64,000 nucleotides of DNA, taken from Avena insularis (Eukaryota > Streptophyta > Magnoliopsida > Poales > Poaceae). The DNA lies in contig CM042688.1 in NCBI GenBank assembly GCA_023614405.1, forward strand, positions 66,698,253-66,762,252. Direction: 5' to 3'. Both the position numbers and the translations under genes were made by a program. Under the pieces are notes generated by a model. The model searched no databases. It saw only the letters and a list, made by a program, of their open reading frames with translations, and was not told where the DNA came from. Positions 1 to 10,701 of this stretch are shown in pieces; positions within the stretch are counted from its first letter, which is position 1; each line of letters opens with the position of its first letter.

Positions 1-124
1 ATTGAAGCATGAAGCACTTTCGGGTGAAATTAGCTACACCATGTAGTACTATTTGCTTAAAAAATTAAGCTTGAAAAATATAACATGTAATTTATCCAAC
101 CACTTCATGTAGTACTATAGTAAA

Positions 125-554
125 CTAGTAAGTTGCACGTGCCCTACACGTGAGACTCAGATAATAGATGTCTGACATATCATCACTATATAAAATTATA
201 ATAGGTAAAGCATAAAAAACTATAAATTTGATCAACATCTATAAAATATGGGTGTATATTTGTTTCTTGTACTTTGTATATCATGTAGAAGTGAATGATT
301 ATTAGCTATTTAAAACTTGAAAACTTTGGTAACATGGTCTAGAGAAACGAGGGAGAAGATTCTAGAATAATGGAGAAGTGTTTTGAGTTTTGTGCATAGC
401 ATTCATTGTGATGAAGACTATCAATAGTATCTTCTAGATGCTAGAATGGAAAAGAAGATCCAACGGCTGGAAATGTTGGGATTCGCGAGTCTTGATCCAA
501 CGGTAATATTCAAAGTTATTCGTACACTATATAGTGGTAAGAGGTAAGATAAGA
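125..554 (-). mobile_element. Non-autonomous Helitron H1 (430 bp)
   Basis: Read on the minus strand, the element begins TCTTATCTTACC and ends CTAG. Just before the 3' end is a hairpin built of two CACGTG blocks (136-141 and 147-152) separated by 5 bases. It sits between A and T with no target duplication, which is the Helitron rule. The related units R2 and R3 lack it: near 21465-21480 and 23390-23400 the same flanks are joined directly, so the boundaries are supported by empty sites. It has no coding capacity and must depend on an autonomous Helitron elsewhere. Confidence 0.85.
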
Positions 555-747
555 TAAATGGCACATGCTATGAACTCTAAGCCATATTAATCGTTCTTCC
601 TTCTGAAAATAATTTCACTTCTTTACCATGCTAACATGCACTGACCTATACCAAAATGTGAGCACACCATCATTATCTTGATGAAGAGAGAGTATGTCCA
701 TGACCTTGGCCATTTGGCTTGAAACTCATGAAAGTTCATACATAGTA

Positions 748-871
748 CTCCCTCCGTCCAGAAATAACCGACTTGGATTTGTCTAGATTCGAATGTATCT
801 ACACACTAAAACATGTCTAGATACATTTGAATCTAGATAAACCTAAGTAAGTTATTTTTAGACGGAGGGAG
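748..871. mobile_element. Stowaway MITE (Tc1/mariner type)
   Basis: A 124-bp element with terminal inverted repeats CTCCCTCCGTC and GACGGAGGGAG, flanked by the TA target duplication at 746-747 and 872-873. The interior is self-complementary around tttgtctagattcgaatgtat and its partner. It is noncoding and is moved by mariner-type transposase. The equivalent place in unit R3 (about 23582-23600) lacks it. Confidence 0.93.
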
Positions 872-1762
872 TACATGATATAGTAGGTCATACCAGAAGC
901 GTGAGTTTTTCAAGTACTTTTACTGGTAGAAAAAAGAAGAAAGAATGCCCCCACCAAATTTCCGTACAAAGTAGACAATTCTTTCTTATAGTTCCCAAGT
1001 TTAAGTATTTTTCAAACTTCCAAGATAAAGCTCCATGCACTTAAATGCATGACTCTATGTCGATTAAACAAAATTAGGTCAAACTTGAATACATGTGAGC
1101 GCAATAGACTATTACTCTTGAAAATATCCAAAATTCTTTTGAAGGTACCTAGGCAGCCAATGTATCATGGGCCAACAATAGTTTTGAAAAATGCCATTAG
1201 TGATTAGTATTTGCATACCGACAAATTTGACCGTGTATGGAAAACATTCAAACAAAATAAAGTGTAAAAGAAAAACATGAGACTTCATTACGATTGGGGT
1301 TCTTTTGCTAGTATTATTAATTGCCAAGAAAAATGATAAACATGAGATTTGACAACTTTAGGAAAACGGGATTCACATTATAACCCACCATGATGTAACA
1401 TTATTCTTGGTTTTCAGCACGAATGACCAATAAGTTCATGGCCTTCTATATTGATATATATACCCTAGCTACACTTTTAGATACGGTTCTCACATCGGGT
1501 AAATGGGTGCGTCTTGGCCTAGTAAACAATGTTGCCCGTGGGAGTTTCGAACATTTAGGAAACAACATTTTTCACTTCTCCAAGTGATTATGGGGATGTT
1601 TTCTACTAGCAGTAAAGAAAATTAGAAGAATGTGGCTCAGAATGCGAGAAGCGCTCCATGTTTCCAAACATAGCGGACCATGCATGTTTTACTTACGATT
1701 CCTAGGTTCTTTGAGTTTTCAAGGTTCGTACATAAATTAACCCACTTAAATTACACTATTGT

Positions 1763-1885
1763 CTCCAATTCAAATTAATGTTCTTGGATTTGTCTAGATT
1801 CAGGTATATGTATCTAGCACAGAAACATGACTAGATACATTTGAATCTAGACGAATCTATGAACATTAATATGGATCAGAGGGAG
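1763..1885. mobile_element. Decayed Stowaway-like MITE in R1
   Basis: Imperfect terminal inverted repeats (CTCCAATTCAAATTAATG and the GGATCAGAGGGAG side) enclose a self-complementary core with tttgtctagattc and gaatctagacga. The layout is that of the Stowaway variant with a GATCCATATTAAT-type end. A copy is in the same position in R2 and R3, so it inserted before those units duplicated. The TA duplication is no longer clear. Confidence 0.65.
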
Positions 1886-2489
1886 TTTGTCAAAATTAGG
1901 TCAAATTAATTCAAACCACATGTGAGCTGCTAATTGCTCTTTAAATTTAACAAAAATCTTTTGAAGTTTCCCACCAGACAGTCAATATATCGAGAACATG
2001 ACCGAGAGTTTTCAAAGATTCAACTTCTTTCTAGAATTTGCATGCCGACAAAGTTGACCCTGCTTTGAAAAAAGAGAGAGAAATAGGAAAAAAATAGGGG
2101 GACTCATGCATGGCATCCTTTTGCTTGTATTACCTGCCATGAAAAATAATAAACATGAGTTTTCACAACTTTTGAAAAAAAACTCTCTTCACAAAAATGG
2201 CCTACCATGTATAAGTATGAACAGGTTTCAGGCCGAGCGACCAAGCAAGGTCATGGACATATACACATCATAGTTTATGGTAATTTGGTTGTACTACAAG
2301 AAAGTAGATGTGCGCATCTTGGCGTTGGTAAACAACTTTACCAATGGGAGTTTCCAAATACTAGGAAAAGTAACAACGCCAATTTTCTAAGCGCGAAATT
2401 ATTTTTTTCTGTAAAGGAAAGTACTCCACTAGTAGTACATTTTACTCCATACTACTACTCCAAAAGGTAGGCATCGCGAGAGCAGCAAC

Positions 2490-2961
2490 AGGAGTTGCAC
2501 GTGCTCTACACGTGAGACTCAGATAATAGATGTATGACATATCATCATTATATAAAATTATAATAGGTAAAGCATAAAAATTTATAAATTTGATCCACAT
2601 ACATAAAGTATGCATGTATATTTGATTCTTGTACTTTGTATCATCATGTAGAAGTCAAAGATTATTAGCTACCTAAAACACTTGATATTTTTGGTAATAT
2701 GGTCTAGAGAAACGAAGGAGAAGATTCTAGTATGATGTAGAAGTGTGTTTTGAGGTTTGTACATAGCATTCATTATGTTGAAGACTATCTATAGAATCTT
2801 CTAGATGCTAGAATGGAAAATAAGAGCCAACGGTTGGAAATATTGGGATTCACGAGTCTTGATGATCTAACAGTCGGCATCCAACGGTTGGAAATATTGG
2901 GATTCGAGAGTCTTGATCCAATAGTTGGCATTCAAAGTTATTCGTACAATATATAGTGGTA
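2490..2961 (-). mobile_element. Helitron H2, decayed
   Basis: Copy of the H1 element on the minus strand. The double-CACGTG hairpin is degraded (gcacgtgctctacacgtg) and the CTAG terminus is lost; the sequence reads ggagttgcac instead of ctagtaagttgcac. The 5' end merges into unit sequence taccctagc. It contains a 54-bp tandem duplication, and RLC-A inserted 9 bp beyond its end. Confidence 0.7.
2827..2933. repeat. 54-bp tandem duplication inside H2
   Basis: The block beginning ccaacggttggaaatattgg at 2827 starts again at 2881. Both halves contain gagtcttgat and end near ggcat. The other Helitron copies have a single block here. Confidence 0.8.
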
Positions 2962-2970
2962 TACCCTAGC

Positions 2971-4753
2971 TGTAGGGGTTTCGCGCATAAAAACAATAAA
3001 TTTTACTCTACGCCCCTCAACCCCTGAAGCTGCCAGGACCTATCTATTAGTAATACAGTAATGGGAGGGGCTTTTCGTGAACTTACCCTTGAAGACCAAA
3101 ATGCGTTGCCAACGCTCAGGAGAGCGTGGTTGATGTAGACGAGCCAAAGCCGACCTCAAGGTTGTGATGAAGTCCTTGCGCTCCTTCTGGCTCCAACGAC
3201 TTGAGTGCCTCAAGTGCGACACCTCACGGGGAGTTACACACGTCCGGTGCCTGACGATGACTCCCGCTTCCCCGATCCAGCAGTACTTGCGGAAGTAGAG
3301 CTCCCGGATCCGAATCCCGCAGCGCGACGGCGCTCCGTGGTGAAGATGTCTCTCGCTCGCGCAGTCCAGACTTGGGACCACGGTCACAAGAGAGAGAGGG
3401 GAGAGAGAAAATATCAATTGGAGGTCCTCCCAAAAGTGGGGAGACCTTTATTGATTATTGGGTGTATTTTCTAGGCCAAATACCCCACTTTATATAGGGG
3501 GAGGGGAGGTACTACCTCCCCTCAAGTCCCGGGGTGGGACTAAAGGAGAGGAGGGGGTGGGGTGGCCGCCGGCCAGCCCCTAGTGGGCCCTGCTGGGGGG
3601 GGCATGGCCCAGCCGGCCTCCCCCTTGGTACCTCTCCCCTTTCTCCTTTCCCCTAATGGGCCCTCTCCCTCCGGAATTGGCCCATTAAGCCTTTTGACCT
3701 TTTAATTCATTTTCTCTTTATTAAATAATTATGAATAAATGATTAAATCGATATTTAACATTCAGTCACACATTATCTAATCTCCGTGGCCATGGAACAC
3801 CTTCCACCTCCACTCCGGACATCCTCCGGACTTACCGAAACCCTTCCGGTTTTCTCCCTTCTTTTCTTCGATGATTCTACCGATCCTATAAACACTCTCT
3901 AAGCATCATCAAGCCCTTAAGCGTGATACCCCACGGTTCGGGAACACTCCAGACATGGTCGGGACACTCCCGCACCAATGATCGACAGAGGGACCTGGAT
4001 GGCCGTGTGACCCCTGTGCATTCCACGAAGATCTTTTGTTGTTTGAACCGAGACAGTCGTGTCTTATTCCCTTTGTCATTCGATACTTGCATTGCCCGAG
4101 ACCTGATCAATGACATCACCATGTCGTGTTCAATCTCGTTACTGAACAATGCTACTTAACTCATTCCGACAAGTGATATCCTCGTGATCTAATCACACGC
4201 TGCGCAGCTATTGGATATAACCTCTCCAAGTGGGCCCTTGAGTATCTTCCCGTCACATGGACGGACAAATCCCGCTCTTGACATATATTGCCTCTATGGT
4301 TTCCTCCGAATACCTGAACACACCTTTATAACCATCGTTTTACCAGATGGCATTTGATGCTATCTAAGCATTCTCGGGAGACAGTGATTGATATAACCTC
4401 ACGGTCTAAGGAATAGTCTACGAGGATCCATTTCTAATCATCGTAACTTGAACTTCTTGACATGATTGAATCACGATGTTTAGGTTGGTTATTGGTTCAT
4501 CATCTCATTCTCTGAATGAGATGGCCTCATTTCCAACTGGCATAAATGCCACATGATCAGGAAACATGATCATCTGTTGACCAATGAACCAGTGACTAGA
4601 GTTTCACTGGGAACCCCTGGTTGTTTGTATATCACACGTGTATTGATGTTTCCACTCAATGTAGTTATAGCATGATATAAAACTTAACCATAAACTATAT
4701 GAAATATGATAATAGTCCTTACTACTATTTGTCTCTAGGGCATATTTCCAACA
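2971..4753 (-). repeat. RLC-A 3' LTR
   Basis: Starts TGTAGGGGTTTCGCGC and ends TTTCCAACA in plus-strand reading. A TATA-like box (TATATAA on the minus strand) is at 3489-3497. The LTR contains the stem-loop TGATCA-GGAAACA-TGATCA at 4554-4572 that other Copia LTRs in this window share. It differs from its partner at 17775-19551 by many substitutions and small indels, so insertion is not recent. Confidence 0.9.
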
Positions 4754-5049
4754 GTCTCCCACTTGCACTAGAGTACAAATACACTAGCTGCATTTGTTCT
4801 TAATTATTGGTACCATATAACTGGTACCTAGAACATGCTTGCTCATGGAAGAGGTTGAGTCTTGGGTCTGTACTTTACAGTCCCAAATCCTTTGCAACTT
4901 ACTAATGTCACTTTGATTGACATTAATATTCTATCATCACATGACAGCATCTGTGTGTATGCATCGTCGCTATGGCAGCAGAACGAGGCCTGATTCCAGG
5001 AGCCTATAGTGACGTTAGATCAACCTCGAGGGCTTTCTCATGGGCACTG
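4754..5049 (-). other. RLC-A internal 3' segment with polypurine tract
   Basis: Noncoding internal sequence left of the RLC-B1 insertion. The polypurine tract for plus-strand DNA priming abuts the 3' LTR; in plus-strand reading it is gtctcccacttgcac from 4754. The segment continues at 13423 on the far side of RLC-B1, and CACTG (5045-5049) is the duplicated target. Confidence 0.8.
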
Positions 5050-6699
5050 TGTTGGGTCCGCAGCATAGAAAACAAAAAATTCCTACGGTGTGAACTACAT
5101 GCCAAGATCTATCTACTAGGTACAAAGCAACGGGTGGACATACACCCAACGAGAACTTACCCTCGTAGACAACGGGCTTTGTTAACGAGTAGGAACTCGT
5201 GGTTGATGTAGTCTTACACTTGCCGATCTCAAGATCGTGAGGAAGTCCGAGCGCCGCAACTCAGCAGTGCATCCTCACTCGCACACACGTTCAAGCCACC
5301 GGACAACCTCCACCTCCTCGCTCCAGCGATCCAGCGGAAGCAGCAACTCCTTCTAGACGAAATGCCACCGGGAACATGTATCTCGCTAACGAGACCATGG
5401 GGAAATAATTCTAGAGGGGGAGAGAGATCCTTCACAAGGAGGTGTGAGGATGAAGGAGGGAATGGGTGGCCTTTTATAGGAGGAGGGGGTGCCCCCTCTC
5501 TCCATGGCCGGCGCATGGGGTGACCCTCACCTTCCCCATTCATGTGGTGGTAACCCCTCCACATTAAAATGCCTCTTCACATTCCCTTTTAAAGTCTCCA
5601 CTTTAAATGCATTAAATTTCTCCAAATTTAATGCTCTCTCATTTAATAAAACTCTTTTTATTAAATTTATTCAGAATTTTGTTAATTACTTTAATTAACA
5701 AACATTCACATATAGCCCCTTGCAATATTTCAATATCACATGCAGAACCACCTTCTGCAATTTCACCCGAAACAATTTCTAGTTTCTATTGAAACAATTC
5801 CTGCGCTTTGCAATTCTTTCGTCTGAAACATATGTGCTCCAAAATGGTGTCCAATAACTCTTAAGTGTGCCACCCTACGGTTCGCGAATAATGCAGACAT
5901 GATCGAGACCCTTCTCCGATCAATAATCAGCAGCGGGACCTAGAGATCCGTACTGACTCCTACACATTCAACGATGACTCCTGTGATCATGAGAACCTTT
6001 AACGCTTGTAACTAAATCCCTTTGTCTCTTGATATATTACATGTCCGAGATTCGATCATTGGTATCTCCATACCTAGTTTGATCTTGTTATCGACATGCA
6101 CTCTTTTCTCGTTCCCGTGATATAACATTCTAGTGATCACATCACTTGCTTGCAAGCTATCTTAATGTGATATCACCGAGAGGGCCCAGAGTATATCTAT
6201 CCGTCATCTGGATTGACAAAATCCACTCTTGATCCATGAGCCTCAACATAACACCTTCGTAGTACTGAACCCATCTTTATAGTCACCCTGTTACGGTGTG
6301 ACGTTTGATGTTATCAAGATACTCTTCCGATGTTAGCAATTAACAAGATCTCATGGTCTAAGGATAAAGATTACTTCGTATGATGTTATAGCAATATAAA
6401 CATAATGACTTGATCGTAATGCTATACTTCGGATGAATGTTCATCACATCATTCCACCAATGGTGTGACCTTGTTATTAACAACATCCAATGTCCATGAT
6501 CAGGAAACCTTGATCATCCTGTTAATCAACAAGCTAGTCTATAAGAGAGGCATGACTAGGAACCCTTTTTGTTTATTAAACACACATGTATTGATGTTTC
6601 CGAATCAATACATTTCTAGCATGTAAAATAAACATCTATCATGTATAAGGAATATATAATAACAACTTTATTATTGCCTCTCAGGGCATATTTCCTTCC
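5050..6699 (-). repeat. RLC-B1 3' LTR
   Basis: Plus-strand reading TGTTGGGTCCGCAGCATAG to ATTTCCTTC, with a terminal A changed to C at 6699. On the minus strand a TATAAAAG box is at about 5472-5479. It includes the TGATCA/TGATCA stem-loop at 6497-6516. The polypurine tract abuts at 6700-6714. Confidence 0.9.
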
Positions 6700-6732
6700 G
6701 TCTCCCACTTGCACTAGAGACAATAATCTAGT

Positions 6733-7617
6733 TCACATAGTGATAAATCTAACACCCATGGACTTCTGGTGTTGATCATGTTTTGCCCTAGGGAGAACTT
6801 TAGTCAACAGATCTGCTACATTTAGGTCCGTGTGTACTTTACAAATCTTTATATCTCCATCCTTGACATGCTCGCGGATGTAGTGAAACCGGCGCTTAAT
6901 ATGTTTGGAATTCTTGTGAGACCTTGGTTCCTTTATGCTATTATGGCTCCATTGTTGTCACAATAGATCACCATCGGGTCCAACGCACTGGGAACCACAC
7001 CCAATTCCGTAATGAACTCTTTCATCCAAACTGCCTCCTGCGCCGCTTCTGAAGCAGCAACATATTCCGCCTCCGTTGTTGATTCAGCCACCACAGGTTG
7101 TTTGGAACTCCTCCAACTAACTGCTGCTCCGTTCAAGAGAAATACGTATCCGGATTGAGACTTAGAGTCATCCGGATCGGTGTCAAAGCTAGCATCGACA
7201 TAACACTTAGCGACTAGCTCTTCTTCACCTTTGTATATGAGAAACATATCCTTAGTTCTTCTGAAGTACTTGAGGATGTTCTTTACCGCTATCCAGTGTT
7301 CCGAACCTGGATCAGATTAGTACCTACTAGTCAAACTAATAGCATGTTCCACATCCGGTCTTGTACATAGCATGGCATACATAATAGAGCCTATGGCCGA
7401 GGCATAGGGGATCTTATCCATCATCTCTCTTTCTTCCGCCGTAGCCGGACTTTGAGTCTTACTCAATGTCTTGCCTTGCAACATAGGTAAGAACCCCTTC
7501 TTACTTTCGTCCATATTAAACTTCTTTAATATCTTATCAAGGTATGTACTCTGCGATAGCCCAATTAGGCGCCTTGATCAATCTCTATAGATTTTAATGC
7601 CTAATATATATGACGCT
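6733..7617 (-). pseudogene. RLC-B1 pol: RNase H region
   Basis: End of the Copia polyprotein. RNase H degrades the RNA strand during reverse transcription. Visible hallmarks are CYVDASFDTDPDDSKSQSGY, ESTTEAEYVAASEAA and YCDNNGAI, giving the first catalytic Asp, the Glu and the second Asp. The stretch before them (SKKGFLPMLQGKTLSKTQSP, then YASAIGSIMYAMLCTRPDV) is the usual link to reverse transcriptase. The canonical C-terminus ending GVRFITM stops at 6733. It is broken by nonsense codons near 7575 and 7317 and by a frameshift near 6935. Both stops fit C-to-T changes (CGA or CAA to TGA or TAA). Confidence 0.9.
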
Positions 7618-8334
7618 TCACCAAGGTCTTTCATCGAAAATTTTCTTGTTTAGATAACTTTTAACACTGTTTAAAAGATCTATATCATTTCCAATCAATA
7701 ATATGTCATCCACATATAATATCAGAAATGCCACATTGCTCCCACTCACTTTCTTGTAAATACAAGCCTCTCCATAAGTTTGGACAAATCCAAACTCTTT
7801 GATCACCTTATCAAAGCGGAGATTCCAACTTCGTGATGCTTGCTTCAGTCCATAGATGGATCGCTGAAGTTTGCACACCTTATTAGCATCCTTAGGATCG
7901 ACAAAACCCTTAGGTTGTATCATATAAAACTCTTCTTCAATCTTACCATTGAGGAACGCAGTTTTGACATCCATCTGCCATATTTCATAATCGAAATATG
8001 CAGCAATTGCTAACATAATCCTAACCGATTTAAGCATCGCTACGGGAGAGAATGTCTCATCATAGTTAACTCCTTGAATTTGTCGAAACCCCTTTGCGAC
8101 AAGTCGAGCCTTATAGATGGTCACATTACCATCAGCATCAGTTTTCCTTTTGAAAATCCATTTATTCTCAATGGCCTTTCGGTCGTGAGGTAAGTCCACC
8201 AAGTTCCAAACTTGGTTCTCGAACATGGATTCCATCTCGGATTTCATGGCTTCTAGCCATTTGTTGGAATCCAGGCTCATCATCGCTTCTTCATACGTCG
8301 CAGGGTCATCCATTTCATCAACCATGAAATTCAC
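7618..8334 (-). pseudogene. RLC-B1 pol: reverse transcriptase
   Basis: About 238 residues match the Copia reverse transcriptase domain. It opens with NKWLEAMKSEMESM and continues through ENKWIFKRKTDADGN, YKARLVAKGFRQ, QMDVKTAFLNG and SIYGLKQASRSW to the catalytic LYVDDILLIGND. Both Asp residues of YVDD are kept. A one-base insertion in an A-run near 7643 throws the frame off right after SYLNKK, so the thumb and linker are read out of frame. Confidence 0.92.
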
Positions 8335-8885
8335 AACAGGATTAAATGCGATTCAGGAGCTGCACGTGTCCTGCTTGACCTGCGAGGTTCGGTAGTGTCC
8401 TCTTTCGGAGTTTCATGAGTATTATCATTAGCTCTCTCTTCATCAAGTGAAGTCAACTCCGAAACAACTTCCGGTGCTACGCCACTCGCCATTCCATGAA
8501 GATAAGGTTCAATAACCTCTTCGAGTTCTACCTTCCGACTACTCACACCTTTCGCGAGAAACTCCTTCTCAAGAAAGGATCCATTCTTGGCAACAAAAAC
8601 CTTGCCCTCGGATCTGTGATAGAAGGTATACCCAATTGTTTCCTTAGGGTATCCTATGAAGACGCATTTTTCCGCTTTGGGTTCGAGTTTATCCGGTTGA
8701 AGTTTCTTCACATAAACATCGCATCCCCAAACCTTAAGAAATGACAGCTTAGGTTTGTTTCCAAACCATAATTCATACGGTGTCGTTTCAACGGATTTAG
8801 ATGGTGCCTGATTTAAAGTGAATGCAGCTGTTTCCAGTGCATAACCCCAAAATGACAGAGGTAAGTCAGTCAGAGACATCATAGA
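8335..8885 (-). pseudogene. RLC-B1 pol: integrase C-terminal part
   Basis: Continues the integrase frame after a nonsense codon at 8886-8888. It contains LSFWGYALETAAFTLN, TPYELWFGNKPKLSFLKVWG and KCVFIGYPKETIGYTFY, the typical end of Copia integrase, followed by an acidic, poorly conserved linker before reverse transcriptase. The frame is lost near RAAPESH at 8340 and overlaps the reverse transcriptase frame by a few bases. Confidence 0.9.
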
Positions 8886-9984
8886 TCAAACCATATCCAA
8901 TAAGGTACGATTACGACGTTCCGACACACCATTATGTTGTGGTGTTCCGGTAGGCGTGAGTTGTGAAACTATTCCACACTCTTTCATGTGTGTGCTAAAC
9001 TCGTAACTTAGATACTCTCCTCCACGGTCAGACCATAGAAACTTGATCTTTTTATTACGATGATTTTCCACTTCATTCTGAAATTCCTTGAACTTTTCAA
9101 AAGTTTCAGACTTGTGTTTCATCAAATAGATATACCCATATCTACTCAAATCATCCGTGAAAGTAACAAAATAACGATATCCACCTCGCGCCGACACACT
9201 CATTGGTCCACACACATCAGTATGTATGATTTCCAACAGATTTGTCGCCTGTTCTATTGAACCGGAAAACGGTGTTCTAGTCATCTTGCCCATAAGGCAT
9301 GGCTCACATGTATCAAATGATTCAAAATCAAGTGATTCCAAAAGTCCATCAGAATGGAGTTTCTTCATGCGTTTAACGCCAATATGACCTAGACGGCAGT
9401 GCCACATATATGTAGACATATCATCATCAAGTTTAATCTTTTTAGCATTAACATTATGAATGTGCGTAATATTACTATCGAGATCCAATAGAAATAAACC
9501 ATTCAACATAGGTGCATGACCATAAAAGATATCATTCTTATAAATCGAACAACCATTGTTTTCAGATTTAAAGGAATGACCACTTTGCATCAAACACGAT
9601 CCAGATACAATGCTCATGCTCAGTGCAGGCACCAAATAACAATTATTTAGGTTTATAACTAATCCCGATGGCAAATGGAGAGGTAGCGTCCCGATGGCGA
9701 TCACATCAACTCTTGATCCATTGCCGACCCGCGTCCTAACCTCATCCCTTGCTAGCTGTCACTTGTTCCGTAGCCCCTGAACCGAGTTACATATATTAGC
9801 AACCGATCCGGTATCAAATACCCTGGTGCTACTGTGAGTACTAGTCAAGTACACATCAATAACATGTATATCACATATACCTTTGTTTGCCTTGCTGGAC
9901 TTCTTGTCCGCCAAATACTTGGGGCAGTTGTGCTTCCAATGGCCAGTCCCCTTGCAATAGTAGCACTTTGTCGACTTAGGGCCA
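8886..9984 (-). pseudogene. RLC-B1 pol: zinc knuckle, protease, integrase core
   Basis: In order on the minus strand: a CCHC zinc knuckle (CYYCKGTGHWKHNCP, about 9920-9967), the aspartic protease motif VFDTGSVANICNS, the pre-integrase zinc segment HCRLGHIGVKRMKKLH to CEPCLMGK, and the integrase core with TDVCGP, SDRGGEY and GVSERRNRTLLDMV, so the D, D and E residues are kept. Defects are a frameshift in a T-run near 9984-9990, a CGA-to-TGA stop near 9755 and a stop after LLDMV at 8886. Confidence 0.9.
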
Positions 9985-10701
9985 CTGGGTTTTTTTCAGC
10001 GTGGCAACAGACTTGCCACCCTTCTTTCCCTTGTGCTTGCCTTTCTTGTCCTTCTTGAAACCGGTGGTCCTATTGATCATCAACACTTGATGTTCTTTCC
10101 TAATCTCCACTTCTGCAGTCTTAAGCATTGACAGAAGCTCGGGAAGAGACTTCTTCATGCCCTGCATATTATAGTTCATCACGAAGCTCTTGTAGCTAGG
10201 TAGCAGAGATTGGAGAACATGATGTATGCCTAAGTCAATTGGAATCGTTATTCCGAAGGACACAAGCTTATCGGCGTACCCAGACATTTTGAGTACGTGC
10301 TCACTAACGGAGCTGTTTTCCTCCATCATGCAGCTAAAGAACTTTTCTGTAGCATTATAACTCTCTACGGCAGCATGGGTATCAAAAATCATTTTCAATT
10401 CTCCCATGGTATCAAAGGCATTGCCATTTTCGAAACGCTTTCGAAGTTCTGGCTCTAGCCCATACAGTATGCCGCAATGAACTAAGTTGTGGTCCTCCTG
10501 ATGAGTCACATAGACATTCTTTTCCTCGTCAGGGGCATCACGAGCTGGTGGGGGGCCTAGCGGCACATCTAGCACACATTGCTTTTGTGCAGTAGTGAGG
10601 AGAATCCTCAAATTCATAGCCCAGTTGGTGAAGTTGCTACCATTCGCAGCAAGTTTCTCTTTCTCCATGAACACATTGAAATTAAAAGCAGGTGGTGCCA
10701 T
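9985..10701 (-). pseudogene. RLC-B1 gag
   Basis: Starts at ATG 10701 with MAPPAFNFNVFMEKEKL and runs about 240 residues before a frameshift. It resembles the Copia gag (UBN2-type) domain: NGSNFTNWAMNLRILL near the start, then FDTHAAVESYNATEKFFS, EENSSVSEHVLKMSGYADKL and LGIHHVLQSLLPSYKSFVMN, ending in a lysine-rich tail before the zinc knuckle. Gag builds the virus-like particle. The same start is kept in RLC-B3, which supports the choice. Confidence 0.9.

Larger units (their letters stand above)
1..2490. repeat. Local noncoding repeat unit R1
   Basis: AT-rich sequence with no supportable gene. Its two halves recur elsewhere in the window. The stretch around 560-579 (ggcacatgctatgaactcta) is found again near 21474, 23397 and 24554. 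The stretch around 1484-1500 (cggttctcacatcgggt) is found again near 19571 and, partly, at 34482. Order of motifs and flanking text agree over hundreds of bases, with many substitutions and indels, so these are old duplicates of one ancestral unit. R1 holds Helitron H1, a Stowaway MITE and a decayed Stowaway. Short frames inside it do not resemble proteins. Confidence 0.75.
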
